A DNA stretch of 64,000 nucleotides from the NCBI GenBank assembly GCA_963920665.1, contig OY987263.1:32290547-32354546 (forward strand), written 5' to 3'. Source of the stretch: Straminergon stramineum (lineage: Eukaryota; Streptophyta; Bryopsida; Hypnales; Calliergonaceae). The translations under genes and the position numbers were made by a program. Position 1 is the stretch's first letter. Every line of letters begins with the position of its first letter. The notes beneath the pieces were generated by a model. The model did no database searches. It saw only the letters and a program-made list of their open reading frames with translations, and was not told where the DNA came from. Of the stretch, positions 1 through 11,800 are shown in pieces.

Positions 1-189
1 CATATCAAACAATAACTTCTTAACCATGTATTCAAAAGTTATGAAATTTTTTGGGCCTTAAAGCTATTCCTCAGGCACATGTTTTGTGAAAATTTCAAAG
101 AAAAATAAATTAAAATACCATTTGTATGTAGTGACCTGCCCCAATTTACTATGTAGCCAAAAAACACCGTTTGGTCCTTTAGGAGTTAA
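1..189 (+). mobile_element. Right end of a TTAA-flanked repeat (family A), cut by window edge
   Basis: This stretch aligns with 58868-59050, for example at the phrases around 'ttatgaaa' and 'gggccttaaagct', and ends in tttaggagTTAA at 186-189. It is the right end of a family A element whose left part lies outside the window. It contains no coding sequence. The next copy starts at the same TTAA. Confidence 0.75.
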
Positions 190-1096
190 TCCCTGAAGTT
201 CTTTCATGTTCAAAGGCCCAAATTGCTTCAAAATACTAGACTCCAAAGCAAGGCTAAAATCTTCATCTATATTTGATTTTTATCAATTCCAATTGTAGGA
301 TCTTTTAGTTAACTTGTGTGAGTACCCTCCTAAAATTTCAGAAAAAAAACCCATTACCAATTGCAAGGTAATGATTTTTGGGTTTAAAAAAGAATTCTTT
401 TCAATTCTTTCCAAATGGTTAGATTTCATCTTTCAAATATTTTACCCAAAAATGTGTAGATCCTGCAACTTGCAACTCTCTATAATATGTTGAAAAATAA
501 GTTGAGAATACACGTAGAAAATTTCAAAAAAAATTATTTCATATTCATGCTTGAAATAATATTAAATAGAAATAAATAAATAATATTTTCAAATACTAAA
601 TTGTTAAGAACTTTTTTTTATAATTAAAAAAAGTCAATCTCAATTGCTATAAGGTTATAAAAACAATCTAAATCCTACATTTCTATTTTTTTTAAATATT
701 ACATATTAAGTTAAATAAGGGACTTCAAGTTTATTTTAAGATAAAGATTCTATAATTTCCCCCAATCAAAACTCCTCATAATTTTCATCTCATTAATCAA
801 AATGGAATGATCCTAAGCTTTCTATGCGTATATGAATCTAGAAAACCAATATCAAAATTTTATTTCTTAAAAAAGTGATTTTTTTGAATTGCCTAGTTTA
901 GAAAAAACAAACTATATATCATACAATAAATTTTTAACCATGCAATAAAAATTTATGAAAATTGTTGCACCTTAAAGCTACTCCTCAACCACATATTGTG
1001 TAAAAATTTCAAAGAAAAAATAAAAGTTCCATTCTTAGGAAGCTATCCATAATTTCTATATTGCCAAAAAAAGTTGTTTGGTCCTATGGGGGTTAA
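186..1096 (+). mobile_element. Family A TTAA element, complete copy (911 bp)
   Basis: The copy begins TTAATCCCTGAAG and ends ATGGGGGTTAA, so it is bounded by TTAA with inverted CCCC/GGGG-type termini. It aligns along its length with 57611-59050 after removing a LINE insertion there, and in inverted orientation with 60843-61754 (912 bp). No ORF of note lies inside, so it is non-autonomous. The TTAA target site and CCC ends point to a piggyBac-like element; Kolobok elements also use TTAA. The superfamily assignment is inference because no transposase is present. Confidence 0.72.
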
Positions 1097-1729
1097 AAAG
1101 CCATTAATTGATTATGTGTAGGCATATTCTCTCATATTTATTCATGACCTCAATTTTAGATTTGACATATAAAAAAAGGAATTGAAAGACATCAAATCAC
1201 TTTCACCATTTTAACACCCTCTTCATCAAAAAATAAATTTTAACAATCTATAAGTGATATCTTTTATTTAGTGTTGAATAAACTCCAAGGAGATAAAAAA
1301 GAAAAGGCTTTGGGCATGTAGGGGTTAACATTATACAATTTAATGTTTATCAAGAAAATTGGAAATCAAAATCCATTTTTTTACATTCATTAATTGTTAA
1401 TTGGATGTTACTAATTTTCACAAGATATTCTTCTTTGAATTTTTGGATTGTTAAATAAAAATATTTCAAAATCCCAAAATTATAACTTTACTTATTTTTT
1501 GAAGCTATTTTTGGATGGCCTTTTCTGAGGTGAGACTCATTTTTAGTCTTTCAATTTTTGAATAATTATTGCACATGGGAATTTTGAAAATCTATACTAT
1601 GCAAATCCTATAAATAAAAAATAGTAATCATAAAATAGTTGAATGGATGAAAAAAACAATTTTTTATGTAGAAACATGTGATTCTGCATTGTTTAAATTT
1701 TGAAGAGGTAGTCCTAGAGGAGTGAACCT
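1097..1729. other. AT-rich stretch with one orphan TTAA-type right end
   Basis: No gene is visible. The sequence ...gcatgtaGGGGTTAA ends at 1328 and resembles the right end of the family A copy at 49052. It is probably a deleted family A remnant. I see nothing else between 1329 and 1729. Confidence 0.4.
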
Positions 1730-2294
1730 TTAACCCCTAAAGGACCAAATGATTGTTGAATGTGTGTAGGTGGTTTTGAGTAAGTGCATATGAAGTTGTT
1801 TTCTAACAGATGTTCTTCAAATTTTGACACAAGGTGTGAACATGTGGGAATGTAATTTTTTTTTCTGATCGGGTGTCTAGATCAAAAGTAATGTTGCATT
1901 GAACTTTCCAAGTACCTTGGGTAACATGTGCGAAACACCTCTTCTACTTCTAAAATTTGGCAAGTATGTAATTTACATGATAAAAGTTGCAAATATAAAA
2001 TTAAAAAAAACATTTGTAATGTAAAAATCTCATTCTAGGAAGAGTTAAAGGTTGTTGTGCTCGTTGGGCAAGGTAAAAGTAAAATTTTCTTCTAACTTCA
2101 AATGCTAAAATCTTTCTATTTGTGTAGTCAAAGTTACTAAAAATTTTCCATACACTCCCATAATAGTCTAGTACAAATTTTTATGGTTGAATTTTGACAA
2201 TAAAACTTTTTTTTTTCATTTTTCCTCACTACCCTAAAAAGTGGTTGTTTTCACAATTTGTGCCTAAAATGTATCTTGGTTCTTCAGGGGTTAA
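1730..2294 (-). mobile_element. Short family A-related TTAA element (565 bp)
   Basis: The element starts TTAACCCCTAAAGG and ends TTCAGGGGTTAA. Its right third aligns with the right third of 60843-61754 (same order of short blocks around 'tagtcaaagt' and 'ctagtac'), so it lies in the inverted orientation relative to the copy at 186-1096 and is shortened internally. It is non-coding. Confidence 0.65.
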
Positions 2295-3148
2295 TAGCCC
2301 AATCATCCACCTACGTAGTGAATGTTTTAAAACATACACTTCATTCAATTATCATTTAGTGTGATAACTTAAAAAAAGATTGTGTACAACTTCAATTGGA
2401 AGGAAAATTAGAAGATTTTCAATATAGATCATTGTTATAGATGTTTTTGAAGAATTACAATTATTTATCATGATTTTAAAAAATTATATTTTTACATTTA
2501 AATCAACATATAGTTGTTTTTTCAAAATTATTTTAAAATCTTGAAGAAAATTATAATTACTAATAGTAAGAAATCAATGTCCCTTCTTTGTAAAGAACAT
2601 TTTTTTCTATTGATATATAACATGGATTTTCTTAAGCTTCCTCAATGAATACTAATTGAATGAGTTGCACTTTCAAAACATTCATCATCCATCTAGTGCA
2701 TAATTGAGCATTTAGGGGTCTACCTTAGGGTACATATAGAGTCTTTTAGAGTGGTGACGTCTCCAAATAACTTTTCATTCATCCAATTTAATGTTTGAAT
2801 ATTAAAATATTAATATTTTATGACCAATTTGATTAAACTCAAACAAATACTATATTTGAACAAAGATATAAGCAAAAATATGCAAAAATTAAAAGAAAGT
2901 TTGGCCTTTAACAACTTAACTACTCAAGGTTGAACCACCCACCTAGAAAAAGTGAAATTTTGCAAAAATTCCAATTCATTCACTTCAAGAAAAATTAAGT
3001 AATATATCAATAAAAAGAAGAAAAAATGTTCTTTATAAATTGACGATATTGATGTAGATTTATTGGAGGGTTTTCAATTTATTAAAAAAATCCAAAAGTG
3101 ATTTTACCATCTTTAGGTTAAGTACTTCGGGATAAATGGAGCCTCTAA
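2295..3148. other. AT-rich intergenic sequence without a recognised feature
   Basis: No coding potential, RNA gene or clear repeat is visible. A partial end-like motif (tttaggggtc) occurs at 2711-2720 but has no partner. Confidence 0.5.
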
Positions 3149-3731
3149 TTAACCCTTAACGTACAAAATATTTTCAAGAATTGACGATTTAAAAAGAATC
3201 ATTCTAAAGTATTATTTGGAAGAATATTTTGGAAGTGGTATACAAATAGAAGTTGTAGATTGTGAGTTTTAGATTCCATCCATACAATTAGATTCACCAA
3301 TGCTATCACCAATATTTTTTAATAAATTTTGAAATTTAAAAAAAAAATTCCTTCTAAATTCAATTACAAACAAAAGATTCTTATTTTTGAGTACTATTTT
3401 TGGAATGGATTTGAAACGAGGTTGTCTTAATATAGTGATTCTTTGAAATTTTGGTATTCTTTAAATCTATAACCTCATTTTTGTAAATCCAATTTTGCAC
3501 TAGAGTCAATGCAATTTTGGCATGTTCAACCACTTGACATATTTCTACATTTGTAATTATAGAAAAATATGCACTCTAGTAACACAAAATCCAACTATTA
3601 GATAGGACATCAACTTAACAAATGATCTCCACAAATTAAGATGACTTTCATCCAAGAAGTAACCAAAAAGAAATGTTAATTTCAATTTATTGGTCTTCCA
3701 AAAACTATAAGTTAGAGCGCTAAGGGGTTAG
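3149..3731 (+). mobile_element. Family B TTAA element (about 583 bp)
   Basis: The copy starts TTAACCCTTAACG and ends near taaggggtta, with the right TTAA mutated to TTAG. Its interior aligns in order with 32643-33220 (blocks such as 'tttagattccat', 'gattcaccaatgctatcacc', 'aatccaac' and 'ttagataggac'). It is non-coding. Confidence 0.72.
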
Positions 3732-3854
3732 AAAAACAACTTCCATGCATCAAAAATTGGTCAAACCTTGCATAAATGATCTTCCCCAAATGGAAATCTA
3801 TGTAGAAGAGTGCAATAGTTGCAAGAGGAGGATTTGAAGTGTTCAATGTCAGAT

Positions 3855-4100
3855 TTTTGAAGAGTCGTGTAAAAAGCATGGGAGGCAAGTTTTCAACTTT
3901 CTAAAATCTATTTTTAACATAAGATTTGAACTTTTTGGTTCTTTTGTGTCTAACAACAAAATCAAGCTACTCTTAAAATGTAGTTTTTCCCTACTCACAT
4001 GGAATTGACAACATGAAAAAACTCAACAAAGGCAATTCCAAATATGGAAAACTTGAATTTCCAAATTTGACATAGTATGGAAGTTTGCTTTAAGGTAACA
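3855..4100 (+). repeat. Dispersed repeat J, copy 1
   Basis: This aligns in direct orientation with 20648-20865, inside intron 5 of the NPH3-family gene. Shared blocks include 'ggaggcaagtttt' and 'taacaacaa'. The copies are clearly diverged, so the duplication is old. The repeat class is unknown. Confidence 0.55.
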
Positions 4101-4246
4101 ACATCTAATGTGTTTGCATAAGGGTTTGAAGATAGCTCCTATTATTGAATTGTAAAACTTTTTATTGGGTCTTGTTGGTAGTCGAAGTAAATTTTCTTAG
4201 AATGCACTTCATTGAACTCTAAGGGAGGTGACCCCTTCCCAATTAT

Positions 4247-4263
4247 ACACACACACACACACA
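4247..4263. repeat. (AC)n microsatellite
   Basis: A run of about 8 AC dinucleotides is directly visible. Confidence 0.9.
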
Positions 4264-4964
4264 TTTCTCCTATATAGACTATATTTCTTTCAGATCAAGT
4301 AGTCAGGAGTGGTGATTAATTGTGGCACATTTCCCAATGTAGTTGTGGCAAATTATGATTAACTACAAAACTGTCAATATTGCAACAAGCCCTTGGTTGA
4401 TTTTGCAACTAGCTCTTGGTTGGAAATACAAAAATCTGTAGGACCAATATGGGTTGAACATAATCTTAAGCTAAAAAATTCATAGTAATTATGTTTTGAG
4501 AAATAAAATTATGAAAAAAATATGGAATCCTTCCCAACTCTATTTTTGTACACAGGAAAATTTCCCCTTACGAGAATTGTGCACTCCATATGTGCGTAAT
4601 TGCTTAAGTGGTTGCAAATGGGTAATATGCCTTACATGAATAAACTATGAACTTATAAAGTGTTGAAAATCAAGTGCACTTAAAATCAACACTAGGCTCT
4701 CATGTATGAGGGCTGTACATTTTAGGGAAGAATCTAGATGGGACCGTTTTGCAAACAGCTTACAATAATGAGATGTGTGTTTCCTTAAAGCATGTACTAC
4801 TGTCATAAATTCTCGTCATAGAATCAATGAGGGCCCTACATTTGGGTGGTATTGGGTCAGGGGTTGGTAATGGGTTTGTCTACCTTAGTCTCTCATAATC
4901 TTCGCCCTGCGAACATCACGAAGTACCTTTTCGGCCTGTGGCTGGGGAACGAAGTCTACGTTAA
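4264..4964. other. Intergenic DNA; last ~85 bp GC-richer, possibly old PBCP promoter
   Basis: No gene is visible. From about 4880 the composition becomes GC-richer, like the sequence just beyond the other end of the Harbinger element (8740-8823). One reading is that 4880-4964 and 8740-8823 were once contiguous and formed the PBCP promoter/5' UTR before the transposon inserted. This is inference. Confidence 0.35.
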
Positions 4965-4980
4965 TAGGGCCGCGCACATG
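4965..4980 (+). repeat. Harbinger left terminal inverted repeat
   Basis: TAGGGCCGCGCACATG is the exact reverse complement of 8724-8739. Confidence 0.85.
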
Positions 4981-5449
4981 GCCCGTGGTGAGGGCTGTGT
5001 GCGCAGGCAAACGCACAGAGGCGGGCCCCCACCCCCGGCGCTGCAGCAGCGTGGCAAAACTGAATTTAAAGCCACCTGTCCAGTTTTTTGACCCCCCCCC
5101 CCTCGTAAAAGGGCAGAGACTGGGGTCCATTGTGTCAGCGGGGGGAGGGGGGAAGACACTTTCTTTTTCTATGTCTACTGAGCGGAGTTTGTTCACAGGG
5201 AGGAAATTTGGTTTTCAAGTTTGGGAGTGCAGAGAGCTTGGGAGAGCTTGAACTTGAACACTTATTATCTTGGTAAGTTAAATTGCTTTTGGATTCATTC
5301 TTCTTGTGAATGGTTACACATGTTTTGGGGAATGTTTTTTTCATTATCTGGGTTTGTATTTCGAGTTTAGTGTAAGGTTTTTGAGGTTCTCTCCTTTGTA
5401 GGTTTTGAGTACCAAATTTTGAGACAAAAGTTTTGGAAGACTTTTAGAA

Positions 5450-6772
5450 GTGAGTATGGAGCCTTCATTTTGTGCTCAAGTTGTGCTCATGTGGATGATG
5501 CTCTCTATGGCAATGAGCAACTCCTTCAGTTACAAATCAAGGGCTTGGGAGGTGTTGAATGCTAGTAGTGGGACTTCAATAGGGTTTCATTTTCTTTCCT
5601 TGTTGTTGTTGCTTCGTTCAAGAAAGAAATCCAATACTTCCCGCCTCTTTTGGGTAGAGCCAAGGCAATCAACGCATTGGAACTATGTAGAGAGGGTAGT
5701 GTGGAGATCAACTAATGACATGCACCATAATAAATTCAAGAAGTTTTATAGGATGAGTTTTGGTGCATTTCACAATTTAGTAAACATGTTGACTCCATTC
5801 TTAAGAAGTAGGTGTGTGAATCAAGTGAGGCCACAAATGGAAATCAAAAAAATTGTGGCATGTGTGATTTATAGATTTGCTCATGGTCATAGTCCAGAGC
5901 ACATGTCAGATCGTTTCAAAATTGGAGCTTCAACTATTAGGAAGTATGTTGACATTGTTTGTGACATACTTACCGATAAGGACAAACTATTTAGTCACTA
6001 TATTAGCATTCCAAGTGAGGAACGTCTTGATAGCATAATCTCAAATTTTGAAGAACTAACAGGATTGCCCAATGTTTGTAGAGCTATTGATGGGACACAT
6101 ATACCATTAGCAGAGAATCCAAGTAGAATAGTCACATTAGCGGCTACTGATTTTTACAATAGGAAAAAATTCAACTCCATTGTATTGCAAGCGGTTTGTG
6201 ATTCCCAAAAGATTTTTTGGAATGTGTGTGCTGGCCAACCTGGAGGAGTACATGATGGCGGCCAATTCAAAGTGTCTAGCCTGTACAAGGGTTTGAGGAA
6301 ACGAGAGATTCTACAAGATCTAATGGTTTTAGTGGGTGATGTTAGATGTACCCCTTAATTGATTGGAGATGCTGCTTATCCCATTCGCACATATTTGATG
6401 AAGAATTGGAAGGTCCCCAATGATGTGCAGAAAAAAAGGTTTGACAATTCTATGAATTCAGGAAGAGTTGTGATTGAACAAGCTTTTGGTACATTGAAGA
6501 ATAGATGGAGAATTTTGAAGAACTTTAATTCTAGAGTTGATAGAGCTGCTAGGATTACAATAGCTTGTTGTTGGTTACACAACTACTGTGAGATGTTGAA
6601 TGAGCCAGAGCCTCATATGGCTAATGCAGGTTTAAGAAGGGATCCACTTGTTGGATTTCAAAATGCTAGACTACCTGTTGGTAGAGAGGGAGAACCAGCA
6701 AAACGTGAGGGAGAAAGGCTTAGACAAAATTTGTTTAGGCAATGGGTTTTGGAAAACCCTAATGATGAATGA
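5450..6772 (+). pseudogene. PIF/Harbinger transposase with one nonsense codon
   Basis: The protein is a HARBI1-like DDE_Tnp_4 nuclease that would cut and paste the element with help from its Myb-like partner. About 440 residues are encoded in one frame. The reading frame is stopped once, by TAA at 6356-6358, directly before the conserved IGDAAYP block, and continues in the same frame to 6774. Visible family marks are the first catalytic Asp in AIDGTHIP, the second in GVHDGGQF and the Glu in VVIEQAFGTLKNRWR. The N-terminal 90 residues are variable, followed by a helix-turn-helix-like region (IVACVIYRFAHG...). A plausible 5' UTR intron runs from gtaagt at 5272 to ttgtag at 5400. The stop sits where family members normally have an aromatic residue, so a single-base change is the simplest explanation. 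Confidence 0.92.
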
Positions 6773-6774
6773 AA

Positions 6775-7568
6775 AGAACATCATTTCATAGGCATTTTTT
6801 CTAAGCTTTGATGTGAAATTCTAAAAGCCCAAGGCCATTTTGAATCTCCTTTGAATTTTGTCTATATTGAAAAAAATCCAACTTCTTCATAAGTATAATC
6901 AATTTCTTGTTAATTGTTACTATATAAATTCAAACTACATATGTTAGAGATAACATGGAAAAAGAAAATACAACAATGTATCAATTGTTGTAGATTGGAA
7001 GGTTATAATGTTTAATTATGAAGATGGTAAAACTATGAAAGTGATTTAAAGTCTTTCCATCCTAATTTGACATGTCAAATCTAAAAAATTGGTTATGGAC
7101 ATATTTTGAACTTCACGGGCATAACATGTAGAATCCCAATCATTTTATGGCTTCTCAAAATATACTCTACAATTATTTTAGATGAATTTCTAATTTGATT
7201 TTTCCCCAAGATCTACTCTATTTGAGACTCATTTCCAATAACTCTCAATGCTAGAGAAAGAAGATTTGCAGTGGACATCCTTAAACAAAGTTTTGAATAG
7301 AAATATCATTATCATTCATTTTCATAATTGGATTTATGAGGCTAAAACTAGACTTTAACAAAAGTTTGCCCATTTCACAAAGGATGAAATCTTGTAGGGG
7401 TTCATGCACACATACATGTGTTTGTAATTATTTAGATAAAAAATCTTTTATTCAATGTAATGGAATTTGGAACAAATCCAAACAAACTCAAATCAAATCA
7501 AAACAAATTCCATACAAGATGAGAAATAACATTCAAGTGCCCTAAAGAGAACACTTAGGATGCAACTT
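6775..7568. other. Harbinger interior between the two convergent genes
   Basis: This AT-rich spacer between the 3' ends of the transposase and the Myb-like gene shows no coding sequence. It probably holds both 3' UTRs. Confidence 0.6.
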
Positions 7569-8399
7569 CTACTTTGAAGTACTAGAAGAGTCCTTCACCT
7601 TTAGAGCTTCAACAAATAGAGCTGCCATTTGTAGTTGCCCTTTCAACACCATCTCTCTACCCTCTCTCTCACTATCTATCAATTTCTCAGTGATTTGCAA
7701 CTTCATCTTTTCAACTTCTAAAATATCCTTAGAAAAACTAGTAATGGCTGAAGCAATAGAATCATCTCTTGCATCTAACTTTCTCTTTCTCTTCCCTGCA
7801 CTCCTGTTCACTTGTCCATCACAGCCCGGTTGATTAACCGCCTTTGTGCATGGTGACTGTGAAGAAGTAGCACCTGCAGAGGGGGGAGGAGGAGGAGGAG
7901 TACTAGGCAAGGTCCCCTCATCATCATCACTCACAATGTGAACTTCAGAATGCTGCAAATGAACTCCCTGATCAACACCATGCGGGACACCATTGATTCT
8001 AGCAGTTCCAGCATAAATATTGTCAAACCTTTCCTACCATGGTATCCAAGTAGAAGGTGGGGCTCCAGTTTCTCCTTGCTTTGCTTTCTCCTCCACATAC
8101 GTTGTCTTCATCTTGCCCCACTTGTCACGCGTTTGCTGCCAAGTCCTCTGTGGATCGTTAGGAAATTGTGTGTTGAGCTGCCTTGCAAAAAACTCCCAAT
8201 TTGCTTGCTTGAAGGGCTTGCGGTTGTACTCCCAATACTTCTCTTCACACATGTCCACAAGAAACATCAAAGTTGCCTCTTTCCACTCCCTCTTCAAATT
8301 TGAAGTACCTCGAGAATTTCTCTCTTGAGTCCCCTGAGAACTATCACCTCCCTCATCATGTAGCATGAGAGCTAATAATTCCCCCCTTGGAATCTCCAT
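7569..8399 (-). pseudogene. Harbinger Myb/SANT-like accessory protein, one nonsense codon
   Basis: This is the second gene of the Harbinger element. The N-terminal half has a trihelix/Myb-SANT-like fold: the tryptophans in NLKREWKEATLMFLVDMCEE, ANWEFFARQLN and RTWQQTRDKWGKMK are spaced as in plant Harbinger ORF2 proteins. The frame is interrupted once by TAG (8034-8036), directly after the residues STWIPW, and continues in the same frame through RFDNIYAGTARINGV, a block also typical of this family, to a stop at 7569. The C-terminal part has a proline run and a predicted helical, lysine-rich tail. In active elements this protein binds the transposon ends and brings the transposase to the nucleus. 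Start chosen at the first Met (8399). Confidence 0.85.
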
Positions 8400-8723
8400 A
8401 ATTTCACCAACTAATACAAACCCTAACTCACTTAAGAAAACACCCTAAACCAACCTTACTGCAAACAACTCCCTGTGGCGCCACAGACCCTGTGAAGCCT
8501 CTGTGCTACGTGAGAGAGACGGAGGGAGAGTTGCGTGGAGCTTGCCCCTTCTGACAGGCCTTATTTTAGAAGTTTTTTTTTCACCCAGCGGGCAAAACCG
8601 GCAGTAAGAAGTTCGTGAGGGCTCAGGTCGCATAAAATATTTGCTCCGCGCCGTGAGGGCGAGAGGGAGCAAACCCGGGGTTTCAGGCCCTCATATCCGA
8701 CGTCGGACGCCCTCCGTAAGCCT

Positions 8724-8739
8724 CATGTGCGCGGCCCTA
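8724..8739 (-). repeat. Harbinger right terminal inverted repeat
   Basis: Exact inverted match to 4965-4980. It contains an ATG (8725) that is in frame with the downstream PBCP gene. Confidence 0.85.
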
Positions 8740-8823
8740 ATGCTTCTCTTTCCTTTCTTCAGCCCATCTCGCACAGATTGCTCGCCTGCTGAAGCTCCCC
8801 TTGCAATTCTCCATCCCGTGGCT

Positions 8824-11800
8824 ATGGCGACGCCTGCCATGGCCCAGCAATTCACTCCTCGAGTTTTTATTCCTTCCGCCGCTCACTGGAGCCAGCATTC
8901 TCGCAGTCGAAACTCGAGTTTTCATTCCTCCCAATTGGTCTCCCACTCCAGCAATCGCCTGGTTGTCAATGCCGTCTCCGCTTCCCAGGATCAAACGGCC
9001 GCAGACTTCGCCAGGTCTTTTGCAATCAACATTCACTGTACAAATAGGATTTTGAATTTTGTTGGGATCGGTTTGGTTGGTTTGAATTTCTGCTGTAGGA
9101 GGTGCTTGTTGTGGGAAGGATGCTTCGAGCTCATTGGTGGGAAATGCTCGATTGGTTGAGCTTCTGGGGAGTAGGGAATTTAGTTCTGGAATTTTCCTTG
9201 GGAAGGGGGTTGGGACACGCGCTTGGAAGTTGAGATTCTGGGAAATTCTGTTGGGTTTGGTTCTGGTGATTTTCTCGGGGATTGGATGGTTGCATGGGTG
9301 ATGTCGAATTTTTTGGTTGAAATTTAACACTGTGCCTTGTTTTCGAGAAGTGATGTGTTGTGGAATGGTGTTGAGGGATTTGAATGTATTGACGAGTGAG
9401 GCTTAAATCCTTCACGAGAGAAACGGTTCAAAGATTATGTTTATTTCGTGATTTCGTGATGAGTATCGAATTTCTTAATTTGGAAATTGTGCTTCCCCTT
9501 CTCTGTAACTGTACCCGATCATTATTTTCACGTACGGAAAGTATAGAAGCTGGGAAAATTTTTCGCGGAATTCTAGAATTGAGAACGATGTGGATGAATT
9601 GCACAAGTGAATCGAATTTCTTACGGCGTGAACAATTTTTTTGCATCCAGTGCATGTGGAGATGGTAAGTGCGCAGTCAATGTCATATTTGCTCTAATGT
9701 TTCAAGCGTTCTTGCCTTGAAAGGGAAAATTCTCTTTCAGGAATTTCATGGCTGAGCAGCATGATAGATTGCTTTTGGTTTGGTTTGGGTGGTGTATGCA
9801 GTATGGAACTGGCACTTGCGGTTGGGGCAAACGTGACGCCACATCCAGAGAAGGTGATGAGAGCATATTGAATCTAACATCAGATTGTTTTGAATTACAT
9901 ACAGCGAAACATGCATTCGGCATGCGTAGAATGAAAGCTAAATCAATTGAGCAAACCCTCGTGGATTTATGGATAATCTACGTTTGTTCACTTTTGGAAA
10001 GCTGCATTTTTCAAACGCTCACATTACTGTTGATTTTATTCATTTTTGTGACTGGAAATTCTAGTCGATGTCTAACAGAAGTTGATGGGGATCCCAGTTC
10101 TATGAATTGATTGAAATTGTTGTTGACTGATTTTAATTTTAAGCTTTGTGACTTCAGAAGCAATCTAGAGTTGGTGTGATTAGAATGGGCTACTCCTGAC
10201 GATCATGTTTAAGGTTTCTAGTGTGTGGTTTTCTCTAAGCAGGTGGCGAAAGGTGGTGAAGATGCTTATTTTGTGAGTAACTTCGGAGGAGGTGTCCTTG
10301 GGATAGCCGATGGGGTCGGAGGGTAAGATCATTCATGTAGCCCTTGTCAATACCTACTGTTTGTGCAGAAAAAGAAACTGCAACTCTGAATGTTTGTATC
10401 AGTGCATGTGCAGAGGATATATTTCACCTATGATAAGATATTGCATAGTCATTGGCCCTCAAGCCTTTTAGTTCTCTGTAATAACTATTGCACAACTCCT
10501 GGAGAATGTTAGTTTGGCATGGTGATAGATGTCCTCCATTGATCACAAATAGTTACCCTACTGATACAAACCAGTTTTGATGCCTAAACACACTTCAAAT
10601 GGACTCAGCCTTTGATAATGATCGAGACATTTTCAACAGGTGGGCAGAGCAAAATGTTGACCCTGCTCTCTATTCCAAAGAGCTCATGGCGCATGCAGAG
10701 GCGGCTGTTTCTTCTGAGGAGGTCTGTTTCAAAAACAATATAGTCTAATTCTCGGTACCAAGGTAGACTGTAGAGCGTGCTTATGTTTTACATCAACGTT
10801 CTTTCTGCCTTCAAGTGAGTCCATTCAACTGTTCGGAGCTAGAAAAGAAACACATACTTTGAGAATCGCATGTTCACGACACCGTGGCCAATGGTGTGGC
10901 CAGATGGAGTTCAATGCACAGATGCTCCTGGCGAAGGCACATGCTGCAACACTTTCTATTGGAGCTGCTACAGCGTGAGTTTCTAACGAATCGTCCCGAT
11001 TTTGTAATGTATATAGTAAGTTTGTAAAGAAAGGTAGACCTATTACCAACAGCAGCCGCTCATCTTTCCCAATACACTATGTTGTCATTTAGTTAGCAAG
11101 TTGGTTGTAAGCATAACATGGCTCAATGTCTATTGCCCATGATCGTGAAATAGAAATGGGGTTGTCTTCTGTCCCTTCAACAGTGGTCTACTACCTCCCA
11201 GTTTGAAGGATTGCAGAAGAAGGCATCCAATATATTGAGTGAGAAAACGATTTAATCTCAAGCGAGTTTGACTCTTTTACCCAAAATGAACTCTATAGAG
11301 AGCTCTATTGAGTGATCTCCCGTTGAAAGCAGTCATACATCTATATTATTAAGTGCACAATGTTGCAATTCGTTTGTCATTTTCTCACCCTTACCAAATG
11401 TCATCCAAAATTTGAAAGCACTTTTGAGATAAAATCTGGTTTTGGTAAACTTAAGAGAATGTTGCAATGGTTGTACCACTTGTATTGGTTGCAATGGTTT
11501 GTACTATGTCTATATCATGCAAGTGGGTTGTTGCAAATGTCGCAATGGTTGTACCACTTGTATTGGTTTATATGCTTAAAAATCACGGAAAGGGTATCAT
11601 CCACCTTAAGTTGGTGATGGGGTAGTGAAGGTGTTTGGGAATTCAAGGATTTTTGGTTGACACCTCTTGGGCCTGTCTGTAAGTATCGTGGCTCTATTGG
11701 AAAGGACCGGCATTCTGCATGTTGCCAGCGTTGGTGATTGTGGCCTCCGGATTCTTCGTCAAGGTAATGTCCCACTGCCTATCCATTTCCCAATTACTCA

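Larger units (their letters stand above)
4965..8739 (+). mobile_element. PIF/Harbinger DNA transposon, nearly complete (3,775 bp)
   Basis: The element is bounded by 16-bp perfect terminal inverted repeats, TAGGGCCGCGCACATG at 4965-4980 and its reverse complement at 8724-8739. It carries the two genes typical of autonomous PIF/Harbinger elements in convergent order: a DDE transposase (5450-6772, +) and a Myb/SANT-like DNA-binding protein (8399-7569, -). The three bases next to the GGGCC core are ATA on the left and TAA on the right, so the usual 3-bp TWA target duplication is not perfect. The ends are GC-rich while the middle is AT-rich. Each gene has a single in-frame stop, which suggests recent inactivation. 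It lies 84 bp upstream of the assigned PBCP start codon. Confidence 0.9.

Noticed and set aside
4846..5251. Overlapping frames on both strands at the Harbinger left end
   Set aside because: They span the transposon border and terminal GC-rich repeat; a by-product of GC-rich non-coding ends.
8737..9330. Long minus-strand frame (197 codons) opposite the PBCP first exon
   Set aside because: It is antisense to the PBCP transit peptide exon, has low-complexity composition and shows no family motif.
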